64,000 nt of DNA from positions 5,151,859-5,215,858 of the forward strand of contig CM063287.1 of NCBI GenBank assembly GCA_032173965.1. The letters run 5' to 3'. The stretch's first letter is position 1; each line of letters begins with the position of its first letter. Below, in pieces: positions 1 through 12,900 of the stretch. Below the pieces are notes generated by a model, which saw nothing but the letters and a program-made list of their open reading frames with translations, ran no database searches and was not told where the DNA came from. The DNA is from Sitta carolinensis (taxonomy: Eukaryota > Chordata > Aves > Passeriformes > Sittidae). Both the position numbers and the translations under genes were made by a program.

Positions 1-2005
1 CTTCCCTTGACCTCTGGAGGCTCATCAGTCTCTCCAAGGTGATAATGTCTCTTTGATTATAGCCCACAAGATGAGCTGAACTCAGTCACCAAAGCAGGGC
101 AGCCTTGCTGTTGTTCTTACTGCTTGTCAGCTCAGTCACCCAAACTGCCAGAAGACTAAGACAAGGAAGTTTTGCCATCTTTTGAGTAGGTCAAATCAGT
201 TCATAAATGTCCAAGAAATACCAACATTGTACACAGTAAATGGCAGGAATGGGAAGAAAGGCATTTCCCTTTTGGCAACAATGAGCCCTGGAATCCGCTC
301 AAGCTGTATGTGAAACTGTACCTTATCATGAACCTCCCAACCCAGAGCAATTACATCCTACAACACATATGTACACTACATATGTAGTGCTTAGACCTCT
401 ATAGCCCACATCACAGAGTTCTTGCCTGAGAGTAAACATGATAGCAGTTAATCATTGAAAAGCAACAAATCTCCAAGACCTTTCTCCTGTACTTTCACCA
501 TCACAATGTATGTGCATGTGCTCTCCTTTCCTTCTCCCACTAAAATGCCTTCTTTGTCCATACACAACTAAGCATGTCTACATCTTCCCCTTTCTGTTAT
601 TTTTCAAGAATTGCCCAACCCCTTTCCAAGACAGCTTATAACCAAAAAATTCAGTGTTGGAAGCAACCTAGCAAAGCCATAGAAGACAGAATGGAAGCTT
701 ACTTTGCAAGTTACTAGCATTGAGACCTGACTTCTCCGCAGCACAGTAACCAGCACACTAACATAGACACTCCCTTCTCAAAGACTTTGCCCAGAGTCTC
801 GCTCATGGCTTGTACATGAGTCCAAACTTAAACAGGCAAAATTATAAAGTCTGATGTGAAAAGTTCATGTCCAAGCAATGCCTGAACTTACCCCTCTTAG
901 CTGCTGGCTTTAGGCAGGGACAGCATGTTACTGTCTTTGCCTGAGGATTTCACAGCACAGTGGTGCCCAAAGGAGTCTGCTCAAGCTTTCTCCTATTCAA
1001 GTTACCACTCAGGCTGGAAAGCATGTTTCTTAATCTCATCTCAATGAGAGTCACAGAGAAACTCAGAAATATATTTACATTTAACTGGCTCCTAGTAACT
1101 CGAGCTACTGTTCTGTCCCATAATTATCAAATAATGCTAGTACACAAACACACTGTTGACTTAAAGCACCTTGCTTTGTTTATGTGAGACATTTTCATGA
1201 AATCTGCAAGGTCTTTTGATAACTTAAATAAATACCCTTTTAGGGAAAAAGAAACCAACCAACCAAAATCCAAGCCAAACACCACAACAAGTAGAGAGTC
1301 TCAAGACTCCTCTTACACCAAGCATGAAGATTTTGATAGTTCTTTTTATCTAATAAGCCATGGAAAAGGGAAGGCATATCAATCTGACACACAAAAGCCA
1401 CATGACAGACTATCACAGGCAGGCAGGACAGAGCAGGCTCTAGAAACTGTTCACAGGAAAGCAACAGCTGTCCTGGTCTGCACTTTAGTTAAAGTTACTG
1501 ATAAAGCAAATTGAAGAAGAGCAATAGGAAAAATACAACAAATAAAGTTAAAACAACTTGAGAGGTTTGATTTTTATTGACTTTTTAAAGGAGCTGAGTT
1601 GTAACACAGTGAGCAGAGCAATACTACTAGCAGTAAACCAGGCTAGGAAGAAGTGTAAAACATGCTAAATTTAGAGGTAAGCAATTCTGAGAGACTTAGC
1701 TACATGAGAAAGTTGGGATCAAACATACAACCCTTTCAACATGGACAGGAGAGAAAGCTTTTCAATAATATCTTAGATGATGTGAAAGTCTGCTGTCCTA
1801 TGGATAAATAAGCAAGCTTAAATCCTGTGAGTGAAGTAGTTCTGGCATGCAAGGAACAGAAGGTTCTAGAGAGCACACAGATACCATGGCAGGGTATTTA
1901 GGTTGCACTTTCCCAACTGCACTGATAAGGATGTACCTCTACGGGAAGCACAACCCCTCATTTCACCTGGAGCAAGCCAGCCTCTCCACACTGTGGGACC
2001 CTCAC
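1..2005 (-). other. IPMK intron 2 (partial), nothing else recognised
   Basis: This stretch lies downstream of the IPMK exon 2 donor. I looked for the next IPMK exon (the block that follows FYN in the family) and did not find it. The short open frames around 960-1514 and 1847-2313 have no recognisable product. Confidence 0.6.
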
Positions 2006-5000
2006 CTTGTTGTAGAACTCTTGCTCCCTGGGACCACGAGGTGGTGGCTGCAACTGCTTCAGGACAGTTCCATCTGGATGCTGCAGTATGCCTAGAAGAG
2101 AAATATTTCCTTCAGGGCTTAGTTTTAAGAGGTACAGCTTTCTTTTTACCTTTTTTTTTTTTTCTTTCCAAAAATAGTGACTTCACCATCAAGGACAGCC
2201 TATTGAAAAGCTGTACTGCTTCCACTGCACACACAGTAGAGACAAAATTGTCAGCTCCTACATATAACCCTTATCAGAGGTTTGCTTGCATTCCTCTTAT
2301 TTCTACCCATTGAATAATTTCCTGGGTGTAGTTCTGCCCAAGGCCAACACAGTACTGGGATTTGACATTAAAACTTCCACCCCTAAAAGCCCCATCATTA
2401 GCTAAAAAAGATTACAGACACTCCTTTTTCAAATAATTCATACATTGTTTTCCAACAATGCCAAAACATTAAAGGAGTACACATTTAATGCATTTCTCAC
2501 TACTAGAGCAGAAATAAATGTCCTGTGGATGTACATCTATAGCAGTGGCACAGAAAGAATATGTCTTTACTACAAGAAGTAGCATCCCTACAGCACTCCA
2601 AGCTATCAGATGCTACTATTTGTATCACCCATAATTACAGTACATAATTTCATCTCAGCCAGGCAACACCTTCATTATCAAGCCTGATCAAAAAACCCCT
2701 CCAAAATACCCCCATGAAACAGCCTTATGACTCGCCAGTCACCAGTATTTCTGAATACCTGCAGAAGAAATGCAACTGAGTATCCAAGGATGCTCAAGAC
2801 ACTGAAGAAGGAAAGAACCAAGAAAAGTAACTGCTTTCCTCTGAAATGTGCACTGTGTTGCATCATCAGGTGCAAGGGAAAACCAAAAACCCACTTCTGG
2901 AAAAGAAATTTTCTCCTAGGATTAATTTCTAGCTTTTCAGACAGTAATTCACTTTGCCTAGAAGGGTAGCAAAAATGTCAACTGTATCCAAAAGGGGTTC
3001 TATTTTCAACTATCATGTGCAAAAACAGAAAAAAGAGCCAAGAGCTTTGCATCCAAAAGAGAGTTTGCAGTTATAACAGCAATTGTGTTTTTCACAATTT
3101 TTTGCCTCTTAAAAGCCATTATATATGAATGGGCTCTGTTGTGCAGTCTTGGAAACTAAACGAAATCTTTAGAGACCAAGATATTTACTTTAAAACAACC
3201 ACCAGATTTAGAATAATTGTTTCAATAGTTTGCTATGCCAAAGGCCTGCTTTTAAAATTTGCAAAAAAACAGCTCTCAAGTCATGTTTCTTGCTTAAAGT
3301 TGGATTTTATACACTTTCCAAAACTAGAAAAATATTGTCACTCATGTGCAGAATACCCCAACATCTTCAAGACACAGCAGCTTGTGCTCTCCCTCCCTGT
3401 ACCCTTTTGCATGTGCTGGAAACCACTCTGCAAAGCGCACCAAGTACTTCAATGGCGTGTGTTCTATATGTGGATTTTTAATAAACGTATTAAAATAATA
3501 GGTTAAACGTTAAAGTAAGTCTTATAACACATGCTCCTCAAAAATCTATTATTTTGGCTTTGATAAACAGATTATTTACTAGGTAGAAAGACCAGGCAAA
3601 GACTCCTGGAAGCAGAATCCATACACTATTTGGTTGATACATGTTACTTGAAGAGTTTATTATAAACTGACATCTAAAGTTCCCTCATTCCCTGCATTCT
3701 TGACAGACTAGAGCACTTACTGCACTACTCTGTCACTGGGACAGGCCTGAAAACCAGAGTCATGTTTCAACACTGACCACAAAGATGTAAACTCCCCAAC
3801 CTTCCCTGAGATCTACAAAAAGAAGCAGAGATACCACCACCTGAAACTGTACTAACACATGGATGTTGGCCATGATGTGTTGTAGGCTTCTTGGGATTTT
3901 TCAGCACAGACAGGGAACAGGACTGTTTTAACATAGGAAAAAGCAAATCAACATTTCCGAGGAATCAACAGAACTGTGTTGAAAATAAAGTCCTGAAATA
4001 TCTCACAGACATTTCTCTCTGGCTGTGGATGCAAAGCTCGATACCATTCTGAAATGAGCAAACAAATCCCTCTGAAGGAGGACAGCCCCTTTAGCTAGAG
4101 AATCTCACTACTGGCTTGGGGACCCTCAGCATTTTGCAGGTACAGGCACCACACCACAGCCAGGTGCAGGAGGCTCTATAAGGTCACATATCCCACCAGC
4201 TTCTGTCTCTCTACCTGCCTACACAATTAAGCCACAACCCAAAGTCACTGCTTTACTTACTACACACAGTTTATCTGGGGGAAGCACTACTGCACATGGC
4301 ACTCCACAAAACGGCAGTCACAATGCACAGAAGCCTAATGTCTACACATGCACACAGAGAGGCTGTGAGAGGCCTTTCTTTGCAAGGCAGTAACAGTCAC
4401 AGGGAACAAAGGAAAAAAGGAAGGTTATTCAGGAGAAATTTTGCAGTGTACTTTTACTAACAAAAATAATAGTTAAAAATACTTCGGATACCTTTCAGTC
4501 CTCTGTCTGTTTGTATGTGGGAGTAGAAGGAAAAACTGAGTTACAAAACCAAGAGCTGTGAGTAGCAGAGTAGCTTTGGTCTTCATTTCAACATAAAACA
4601 GTTTCCAAGGTAAGATCATCAACCATGGTGGGACCTTTGCAGAAAAGTCTTGGTCTTGCTCTTGAGATGTAGTGGAGCTAGCTTTATCTAACCCTTTGGA
4701 GTGGCACTCAAAATATAGATGATTGATCACCTGTGCTGTTTGATCTATTTGCAGTAAGACTGATGTGCCAGAGGTGAAGCTCTCCCTGAAATGAGCCTTT
4801 AGCCTGATCCCACCTCATGTTATGATGGATGAACACAGAACACATACACCTTCAAGGATAAAATGCACCTCCATCTATGCTTTATTGCACTGTCTGCAGC
4901 TGGGGCAAGGGACAAGAATTTACTGTGGAGATTATCAGCAGCAAGACATGCCACGGAAACAGGCTGTAGATAAGCCAAACTCACAGCACCCTTAGTATTG

Positions 5001-6429
5001 TAATTCCAGTCACTGATGATCAAAAAGGTTCTGAAGTTCAGCCCCTGGCAGGGGCAAAGAGAAGAATGACTTTTTTGTTGAGATTATCTATAGCAAGGTA
5101 CACCATGGATGCAGGCTGTAGACAGGACAAACTCACAGTGCCATTACTGCTGTAATTTCATTCACCGACAGCTGACAGGGTTCTGTCATTCAGCCCTTGG
5201 CCTATTCAGTAGGGGCAGTTCCTACAGCCAGGGTCAAAGGCAATACACCAGCAGGTACTCATTATAGCTGGCCTCAGAGGGCACTCTGCAAGCTGAACGG
5301 ATGCACACCTTCCATCTGGCTGAGAGGCAGGAGCCACCCCAAATTCGACATTCTGGAAAGGCAAGAAATGCCATTTGGCAACATTAACTTGTCTACTTGC
5401 TCTGGCAGCGACTACTGCCTATGGCAAAAGGCCCCTTCATCAGAAGAGCCAGTATCTTACTCCTCTACATGGAACTAAAACAGAAATTTAGAGCTGGTGG
5501 AGGCACACTTTAAAATGCTGTATCCTCATGTATTTGTATTATTTGATCACTTCCTAGCCATTAGTTCAGATTTATCATCAAATAAACAAGCAAATAACAA
5601 TAGCTTAATAATAATTTGCTGAAGTTTATGTTGGCCGCAGGTTCAGGTGGCCCCGTTAAATAAACCACGTTTCTGACATCTGTTCCGAGAGAACCAGCAT
5701 TCCATTACCTGAATTCCCGCTTTTAAAAAGGTGCCTAATAAAATGAAGCTGAACGGCAGAAGCCCTCCGGTTTAAGAATGCCTTATAACTATCACGTCCT
5801 GACAGACTAATGCCATTTCAGCAAAGCACCAGAAGAATGAAACCGGGCAGCGGTTACATCGCTCCATCCACGGCCTGCGCGTAGCGGGGAGCTCGGCCGG
5901 CCTCCACTCCGGCCTTCCCAGGGAGGCTGCGGTCCCTGGGCACAGCCCCGGGCCCGGCACCCACCTCCGGCCCACAGGGGCGGCCACGGCGAGCGGCGCT
6001 CCCGCCTGCGCCGACCCTTGCCCCGCCAGCCACGGAGCTGCCCCTTCCCGCCAGGGCGTGAAGGAAACCGAAGGCAAACCCGCCCCGTCACAGCTGGTCT
6101 GGGAGAATACAGATAAGCGGAGAGTAGGGTGGGGTGGGAAGAACCCCCTCACGGGTGACCCGGCCAGGCCCGTCGCCCCCTCCCCGTGCCCGTCGCCGCT
6201 CACCGCCTTTATCCTTGCCGTACATGTGCCCGGCCACCTGGTGCGACAGCGGCACGCATCCGTTCAGCGCCCGCCGCCGGCCGCCCCCCGCCGCCGCGGG
6301 GCCCGGGGAGGCGCCGGGCACCGGCTGGGCCGCGGCCTCGGCCTCCTCCGTCTCGCCGCGCCCGCCGCCCGCGCAGCACCCGCGCCCGCCCTCAGGGCAC
6401 CCCGCCGGCCGCGGGGGCTCCGTGGCCAT
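2006..6429 (-). CDS. IPMK: Inositol polyphosphate multikinase, first two coding exons (partial gene)
   Basis: Coding exon 1 is 6204-6429 and exon 2 is 2006-2091, both minus strand; later exons lie off the left edge. Exon 1 starts MATEPP, as in mammalian IPMK, runs through an Ala/Gly/Glu-rich low-complexity leader, then reads NGCVPLSHQVAGHMYGKDK, the family's conserved N-terminal block. Its donor is GTGAGC. Exon 2 (acceptor CTAG, donor GTGAGG) continues in frame with ILQHPDGTVLKQ and PPPRGPRE to EFYNK. The Lys of VLKQ is about residue 87 and aligns with human Lys75, which contacts ATP. The PxxxDxKxG catalytic motif is not in the window. IPMK phosphorylates inositol phosphates (IP3 to IP5) and PIP2, largely in the nucleus. 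The leader is about 12 residues longer than human and very GC-rich. Exon 1 sits in a CpG island. Identification is firm; the rest of the protein is unseen. Confidence 0.95.
2092..6203 (-). other. IPMK intron 1
   Basis: Intron between IPMK coding exons 1 and 2, with consensus GT and AG ends. It is AT-rich for most of its length and turns sharply GC-rich from about 5870, where it enters the IPMK CpG island. It contains a diverged tandem duplication at about 4895-5199. No other coding exon is supported. Confidence 0.85.
4895..5199. repeat. Two-copy diverged tandem duplication, period 152 bp
   Basis: The blocks at about 4895-5047 and 5048-5199 can be aligned. The words GAGATTATC (4928 and 5080), AAACTCACAG (4977 and 5129) and TTCAGCCC (5037 and 5189) all recur at exactly 152 bp. 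CAGGCTGTAGA also recurs. The first 30 bases of each copy need a small indel to align. Divergence is substantial, so the duplication is old. The unit may itself come from a dispersed repeat, which I cannot name. Confidence 0.75.
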
Positions 6430-6930
6430 GGCCCGGCGGAGGCGGCCCGGCGGCGGCGGCGGCGGGCGGGGGGGTGGCTGCGCTCTTGGCGGCGGCGGCA
6501 GCTGCGGCAGGGCCTCAGCGGACCCTGCGAACCAGGGCGCGGGCGGCGAGGGCCCACGACTCCATCACCCCGGACCGCGTCGCCCGCCCCACCCCCTCCG
6601 GGGCAGCGACCGCCGCCGCCCCGCCCCGCCCCAGGCGTGGCCCCGCCCCAGGCGTGGCTCCGCCTCCGCCGCCCGGCCCGGCCCGGCCCGGCCCGCAGCG
6701 GCCCCGCCGCGCTGCCGGCGGTGGCGATGGCGCCGCGTGGGGCGCGGCCCCGGCAGGAGGCGCAGACGGGCAGCGCCGCTTCAGCGGGCACTGGAGAAGC
6801 GAGCGGGGCCCGGCAGTGGCCGGAGCGGTCCCGAGGCGCCTGGCGGCCACAGCCCCCAACCCTGCGGGCAGCGGGCCGCTGGGCCCTGTGCCCCGCCAGA
6901 ACCGCTCGGTGGCGAGCAGGGGGCCTTCCC
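5880..6930. promoter_or_regulatory. IPMK CpG island and promoter
   Basis: This kilobase is strongly GC- and CpG-rich, with CCGCC and GGCCCGG runs, and is flanked by AT-rich DNA on both sides. It covers IPMK exon 1 and the upstream sequence at 6430-6930, where transcription should start. GGGGCGGGG/CCCCGCCCC Sp/KLF-type boxes are present near 6620-6660, and no obvious TATA box is seen. Long open frames on both strands here are a by-product of GC-rich, stop-poor sequence. Confidence 0.75.
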
Positions 6931-9900
6931 CTCTACTGGCTCTCGGTAACCTGAAATAGCCCTGAATCCTCTCTTCGGTTTGAAATTAATCTACCGTCCC
7001 CCCGAGGTTTGTTCAATTTCTCTCCAGTAAATCAGAGTGACTGCAAGCGAGATCCAGCCGAGGCATGTGAACAGTATGAACCTTTGCAGATGAGAGGGAG
7101 CCCTTAAAGCAGCCTGAACCAGAACCTTTCCACACTACATGCTTGGCTAGGAGATTTCAGTAACACTTCACTAGGGTTCGTATCAGCTCTATTTAGCAGC
7201 CTGTAATTACTGTCTTTTTGCTGTTTCTTTCCCTTATAAAATGAGTGGATCTCTGTGAGTATTAAATCTACGTTTTTGCTGTGATACCTGCCAGTGTCAA
7301 GTTCTGTTTAGCATTAGTAGGACACAGAAACAAGGAAAAAAAGCCAGAGACAGGGAAATTAATTTTAGCAGATATAGGTTGTTTTCCCAGGTTTTATAAA
7401 ATGGCCTGATGCATTCAAGAATTGGCACTGACATCAGAGAAACCTTGCTATGGTGAGCTTGGCTATTTACCGCCTCTTCCCCATCCCCTAGCTAGGAGAT
7501 GTGGCAATGTGGCAGGTGGTTGGGAGAAGTAATGGCAATTTAAGGGATTTTCAGGGGAAATTAAGAGCATCAAAGGACCAGGAAGGTCACAGGGAAAATT
7601 TAAACTTGAAGAGTGAGAGAAAGGAGCAAAACATAAATCTACTGAAACTGAGATTTTTAGTTCATTGTTCTTGAAACTGTTTGTTTTCTGCACTTAATTG
7701 GAAAAGGTGGTGCAGACGGGTTACAACTCAGGAAGATCCTCCCTTAAGTAACAAGGCTGGGCAGAAAACATTTCTCCTTCCTGAATATCCCCTTCTCTTC
7801 AGTTATTACTGTCCAGCCCTAAAGATAGGAGTCAGATGGGTGCAAAAGTAAGCTCCTATCTTCAGATACCCAATGATGATTTTTCCCAGTGGGGTGCTGG
7901 CACAGGAAAGAAATACCACAGATTGGCCAACTCTTACACAAGAATTAGTGAGCCATACAGCAAAAAAAAAAAAAAAGCACAAGTGTGTGTGTCTGGCAGA
8001 GAGAAGGCTCCCAGTCTTGATAGCAGTAGGTGTTGCAAGGTTTGGATGCCAACCTGAGCCTTGCACACAGGTGTTTCCCTCTGCAAAGCTGTGAGGTATT
8101 TCACCTAATCTGGGTCTAAACACAGAGAAGAACAGAGACGGCATTTCAAATTGTCTAAGTGCCCATCTAACACTGCAATCTGCCTGAACTCAAAATCTCA
8201 GTGGAGGAAAGAATGGAATTAAAAGGCAAACCCCCCTGGAATTTAAAGATTATTCAAGCACCTAGTCCTCAAGAGATAGCTGCTAGATATTCTTGCAGCG
8301 AACAGAAGTGTGCCTGGAGGGCATTAAAAGAAATACGAAAGCATGAGTAATTGGAATAAGCAAACACTGACTCTTTCCTTTTCCCTGACATTTGCTTTAA
8401 TCAGATTTATCCATATAGAAACCAAATGATGTGAGACTATCCTCCACTCACTCATTCCACCCTCACACTTCAGCACATGGAATTCACTAATCTTTCTGGG
8501 AACTTCTCCTTAAATGAAGTAAGTGAAACAGAGAGAATAGCAGAAATGGCAAATAATTCCTTTCTCCACAGTGTGATACTGTAAAGATTGCTCTGAAAAC
8601 TGAACCTACCAGCAAGGTTCTGGAGGAAACATCTCCAGGATGAGCGACTGTACTCCAAGAGAGAGCAGAAGAGGCTGTGAACAGCTCCTAAAGGAGGGAC
8701 ATTTGTTTGAGAAACTCCTCCAACTCCTCTGACAAAATGCATTTGACAAAATTATATTTAATTCTGGATTACTCTTTCTCACTGTTGCTGAAAATCAATC
8801 TTACCTCATTCAGTCTGATGACAATGTACATACTAGCAATGCCTATAAAATACCAGGAGTGCATTTGTGCTGCACAGAGAGATTGCACAACTGCCCCAAA
8901 CAGAGCAAGGATTACAAAAGAATCATTTTCTGCTGAAATAAAGGCCTTTTTCAAACACAAAAGCTAGCTAATCACTAACCACAAAATGTATGGTAGTTTA
9001 GTACAGGAAATAAGCTTCTGTTTAGGTGGAAGTGCAGGAGGACATTAGGCAAACAGAGTAGTGGGGTTGGGTCTTTGCCAAAAGACTGATATTCTGGAAG
9101 TGTGCTGACAGCAAACTCTGCTGGATTTTTTCACTGTACCTTCATATGGTTCACAGCCACCTCTTCAATACCTCACCAAAAATACTGCTTTTTTGCCAGA
9201 GCCGTGCTTTCTGCACAAGGTCTGAGAGACATGGGTCCTGCTGCCCACAGAGCCACTTCCTGCATCAGGCTGCCCCATGTGCACAGCTTCTGCCAGCCCA
9301 ACAGATTGCAACAGAGCCAGCCAGGACCAGACATGTGGGCCTGAGAACAAAGGTCCATCACCCAAAGCAATTACTTGCTGGACAGGTGGAAGCATCTGCA
9401 GTAGGGCTTCTGCAGGCAGGGAGGCCTGTCCCACTCACACAATGCAAGGCAGACACCATCACAGCAGCATGGAAGTTGTAGCTGCATTGCAGCTCTTTTT
9501 CCTTGCCATTTTAGAGCAGAAGTGTTGCTGTGTTGTGACCTCTTAAAATCACTCAAAACGTTTAATCCTTTGTTAAATTCACAGACGTTCTGCCCTGTTT
9601 TGTTCTAAGTGAAGGAAAATCTAAACTTACCCATATCTGCAGCAAGTGTAAAATCCAAGGGTGCCATCCTGCTTTCCTTCCCAGCTATGGCCTTGTCACT
9701 TAGGCATTGTGTCCCACAATGATTAGTATTTTACCTGGCAAATGGACGCAATCTCTTTGGCACTACTCTCCTCCCTGGCAACTGGTCCATTTGGGTTTTC
9801 TAGCATGAAAACAAAGGGATGCTGTCAAAAGGCAGCCTATGCTCTCTGTGATAATGTGGTACATTTAAAAAAATTACTGCAAGGTTAACTCATGGCATTT

Positions 9901-12900
9901 GTGTATCTTCTAGTTCACCTTTTCTACAACCAGAACTGCAGCTGTAAATGTGGGGAGGTCTGTTCTGTATTAGAAAGATACAAGGACTATAAAAGTGTGA
10001 AGCTCATTTCAACAGTTCTTCAGAATCCTTGGATTTTATTTTCTTCTTGGTGATCAATAAAGAAAATAAGCCAAGTATTTGAAGGAAAAATTCCCTTTTG
10101 AAGTGAGAGTAGGTTAAGGGCGGGAGGCAAATGAAAGGGCTTTGATGGTAAAGAGGAGGCAGCAGTGGGTGTTTGCTGAGACTGGTTTTAAGAGCATCAA
10201 GTTTAATAATTACTGCAGTAGAACTCTGTATTGGCCATTGTTTTGGTACCCAAAACTAGAGAAAGAGCCCCAGCAGTGAACAGACAGTGCATCCTGAACA
10301 TGTCTTACCCATGTATGGTGATATTTTCCAGCTGTAGAAAAATACTTCAGAAAAGTTATGCAGTGTGACCTTATCATTCATTTTGCAGCCTGTTGCCAGC
10401 TAACTTGACTGAACAGAACAAACATTGCCGTTACTGAGCAGATCCTTGGAGTACCCTGATTTTTGAATGCTTTACACATTCAAGATGCAATCTTTGGGAT
10501 GCTCCTGAAGCTTTTTTGCACAGGCTGCTCCTGGAGAGGAGAAGACACTTTTTTAGGTCTAAGTCTGCCACACATACAAAAACAGCAAAAGAAAATTGCA
10601 GTCTGCCTGACAAAAAAGGATGCAGAGCAGAGTGGACTAGAGGCAGTGCAAAGTCAGATAGGAAAGAGGGCTGGCTGAGTCTTCAGCTGGGAAAAACATT
10701 ACAAGAGACATGATCTATCTGTGCTTATGGGAAACCTGGGCAGCTTCTATATATTGAAGGAAAGAAGTTGCTTGAGAAGCCTGGTAAATCCCTTCTTACC
10801 ACTCCAAACTGCATATAGGAAAGATGAACTGCATCCTTCTTTGCTAGTCCTGTAAACCTGTTGTGATTTTACTGACTTCTGAGGGCATCTCCCAGGAAGG
10901 TAAGGTAGGAGTAAATCCTCCTTCTGTTTATTACAACTGCACATCTAATTAAACAGCTGACAAACTGGGGTGTGGAGGAACAGGAGACTGCTAATGGGAC
11001 CCACCACACCCATGTGTGTTGCTTTCTGTCAGGTACTGTGGGATTTCAATTTGGGAAGAACCTGGTAAGAGATGTCTGCTCCAAACACATAACCCCTTCA
11101 ACTCTGAGAAGCACAGGTTTGGCTAATAGAACCATCACTTGATATGTTTTATGCTTGGCTCTATTAGGGTATATAATGAAATGCAACATACCATTTTGTC
11201 ATTTGATTTATGCCTTGCTACCATGTAGTACTGTTACATGATGGTAAATCTCTAAGCTTTTGCTCTTCTCCCATCCACCACATTTTTTTTTCTCCCTTTT
11301 CCTCTTCTTCTTTCTCTTCACAAATTTGTTTAGTTTTATGTTATTTTTTATTCAGCTGCTCTCTGCATTAGCCTCAGCATTAGGCAGCCAAGAAATGCAC
11401 TACACACCGTGGCAGCTATAGAAAACAAGCATCAGAGAGCTTCAAGTAGCAGGCCCAGGTACCCATTCTAAATTAATCACGGCTCTAGGAAAATTATTGT
11501 GACAGTGCAAAACAAAGAAGCCACTCATCAACACAAGTAAACCATGGCAGAACAAGCCTGGGTACAGAGAGCAATTGGGGGAACAGGTATCTGACACTGC
11601 TGGATTGAATATGTCAGCAGAGATCTGTGTGAAATGTTCTGTCTGGGCTGAAATAGCAATAGCGAACACCAATAAACTCAGCTTCCTGGCAGTGGTGATG
11701 GGCATCCTCTCTCTGCCCACAGGCAAGGGGGAGTTTTTGCTTGTCCGCCTAATCCAGTCAGGGCTCTGTGTGGGTTTTGTCAACCTTGAAGCTTCAGGAG
11801 TTGAAACAAAAGCCAAATCTAGCATGAGATTTCCATGTCCAGGGCAGCTAAGGAAAAGCCAGCTGACAAGGTTCCTTTGCAAAACCAATGTTTTGTTTCA
11901 TGCCTACATCCTTCCTGCTATTATAAAATGTTCTTCCATTTCTTGGAAGTGAGGAACCGTGATACAACAGTGACTCATGATTCCATGTCTTCAGTTGCAG
12001 TACACTGAAAGGAAAATCCAAGTCTAACTGCAGCACAATTGCACAAGGTAAGTTTTACATACCTAAACAGCACCAATATGGTAATTTTAGCAGGCTGTTA
12101 GTGAATTGGCAGTACAACTTCTGGACTCAAAGTGCAAGAGGCTCTGGGCATGAAATGCTGCTTAGTTGCTATCATAAAAAACACTTAAAAGTGTTTTTTC
12201 CCAGTCCTTATCCCAACTTATGAGTCCTTTGTTATTTCTTTTTCCTCTCCTCTGCCCAGCTAAGAGCAAGAACAGGCGAGTGAATGGCTTTCATGGACAC
12301 CTGGCATTTGGCCAGTGTCAAACCACAACACATGGCCTCTGTTTCTATGTGGTGGAGCAGCGTGGCTGCAGTGCTGGCTGCTGGCCTCTGCTGCCTCCTG
12401 GGCCTGCAGACCGAGTACTCCTATGAAACATGCAGGAAATACCTGTAACTGACAGCCTCTCCCTTCAAGAATCCTGACTGTAGAAGCACTACACACCTAA
12501 CATTCACACCATTTTCATGAGTCACACCCAATTACTCAAGAATCAGTACTTTAATTTCTTGACCTTCGAAACAAACACTTGCATGCTGACAATAACAATG
12601 AAGAGCAGAAATAGTTTTACTCTGTGGCAGGGATTTTTCTCTGCTTTAATTTTTGAAGGATTTCTATTACAAGTTTCAATCTGAGGTCAAAAATGCACAT
12701 TTGTATCATTTCTTTTAACATTAAAACTGGTAGAAATGTAACCAATGCACTTCATACTCTAGAGATTATTTGACAAAAGCACTAGACTTAGGAAAACACT
12801 GCAACAGTCAAGCACTCTGGCCATTAGAACACAGTGACCTATTATGGTAGTAAGAGAAAAAATGAAGTGCTGTCTGTGATGCTCATGGGAGACTGCTTGG

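Noticed and set aside
6058..6959. Several 250-300 codon open frames on the plus strand
   Set aside because: All sit in the IPMK CpG island, opposite IPMK exon 1. They are low-complexity and stop-poor because of GC content.
9102..9556. Cluster of open frames on both strands (up to 111 codons)
   Set aside because: Slightly GC-richer intergenic DNA, perhaps a decayed repeat. No recognisable product or splice structure.
11442..11952. Overlapping open frames of 148 (minus) and 125 (plus) codons between IPMK and CISD1
   Set aside because: No similarity recognised, no splice context, and both strands are equally open. Possibly an old LTR; not enough to call.
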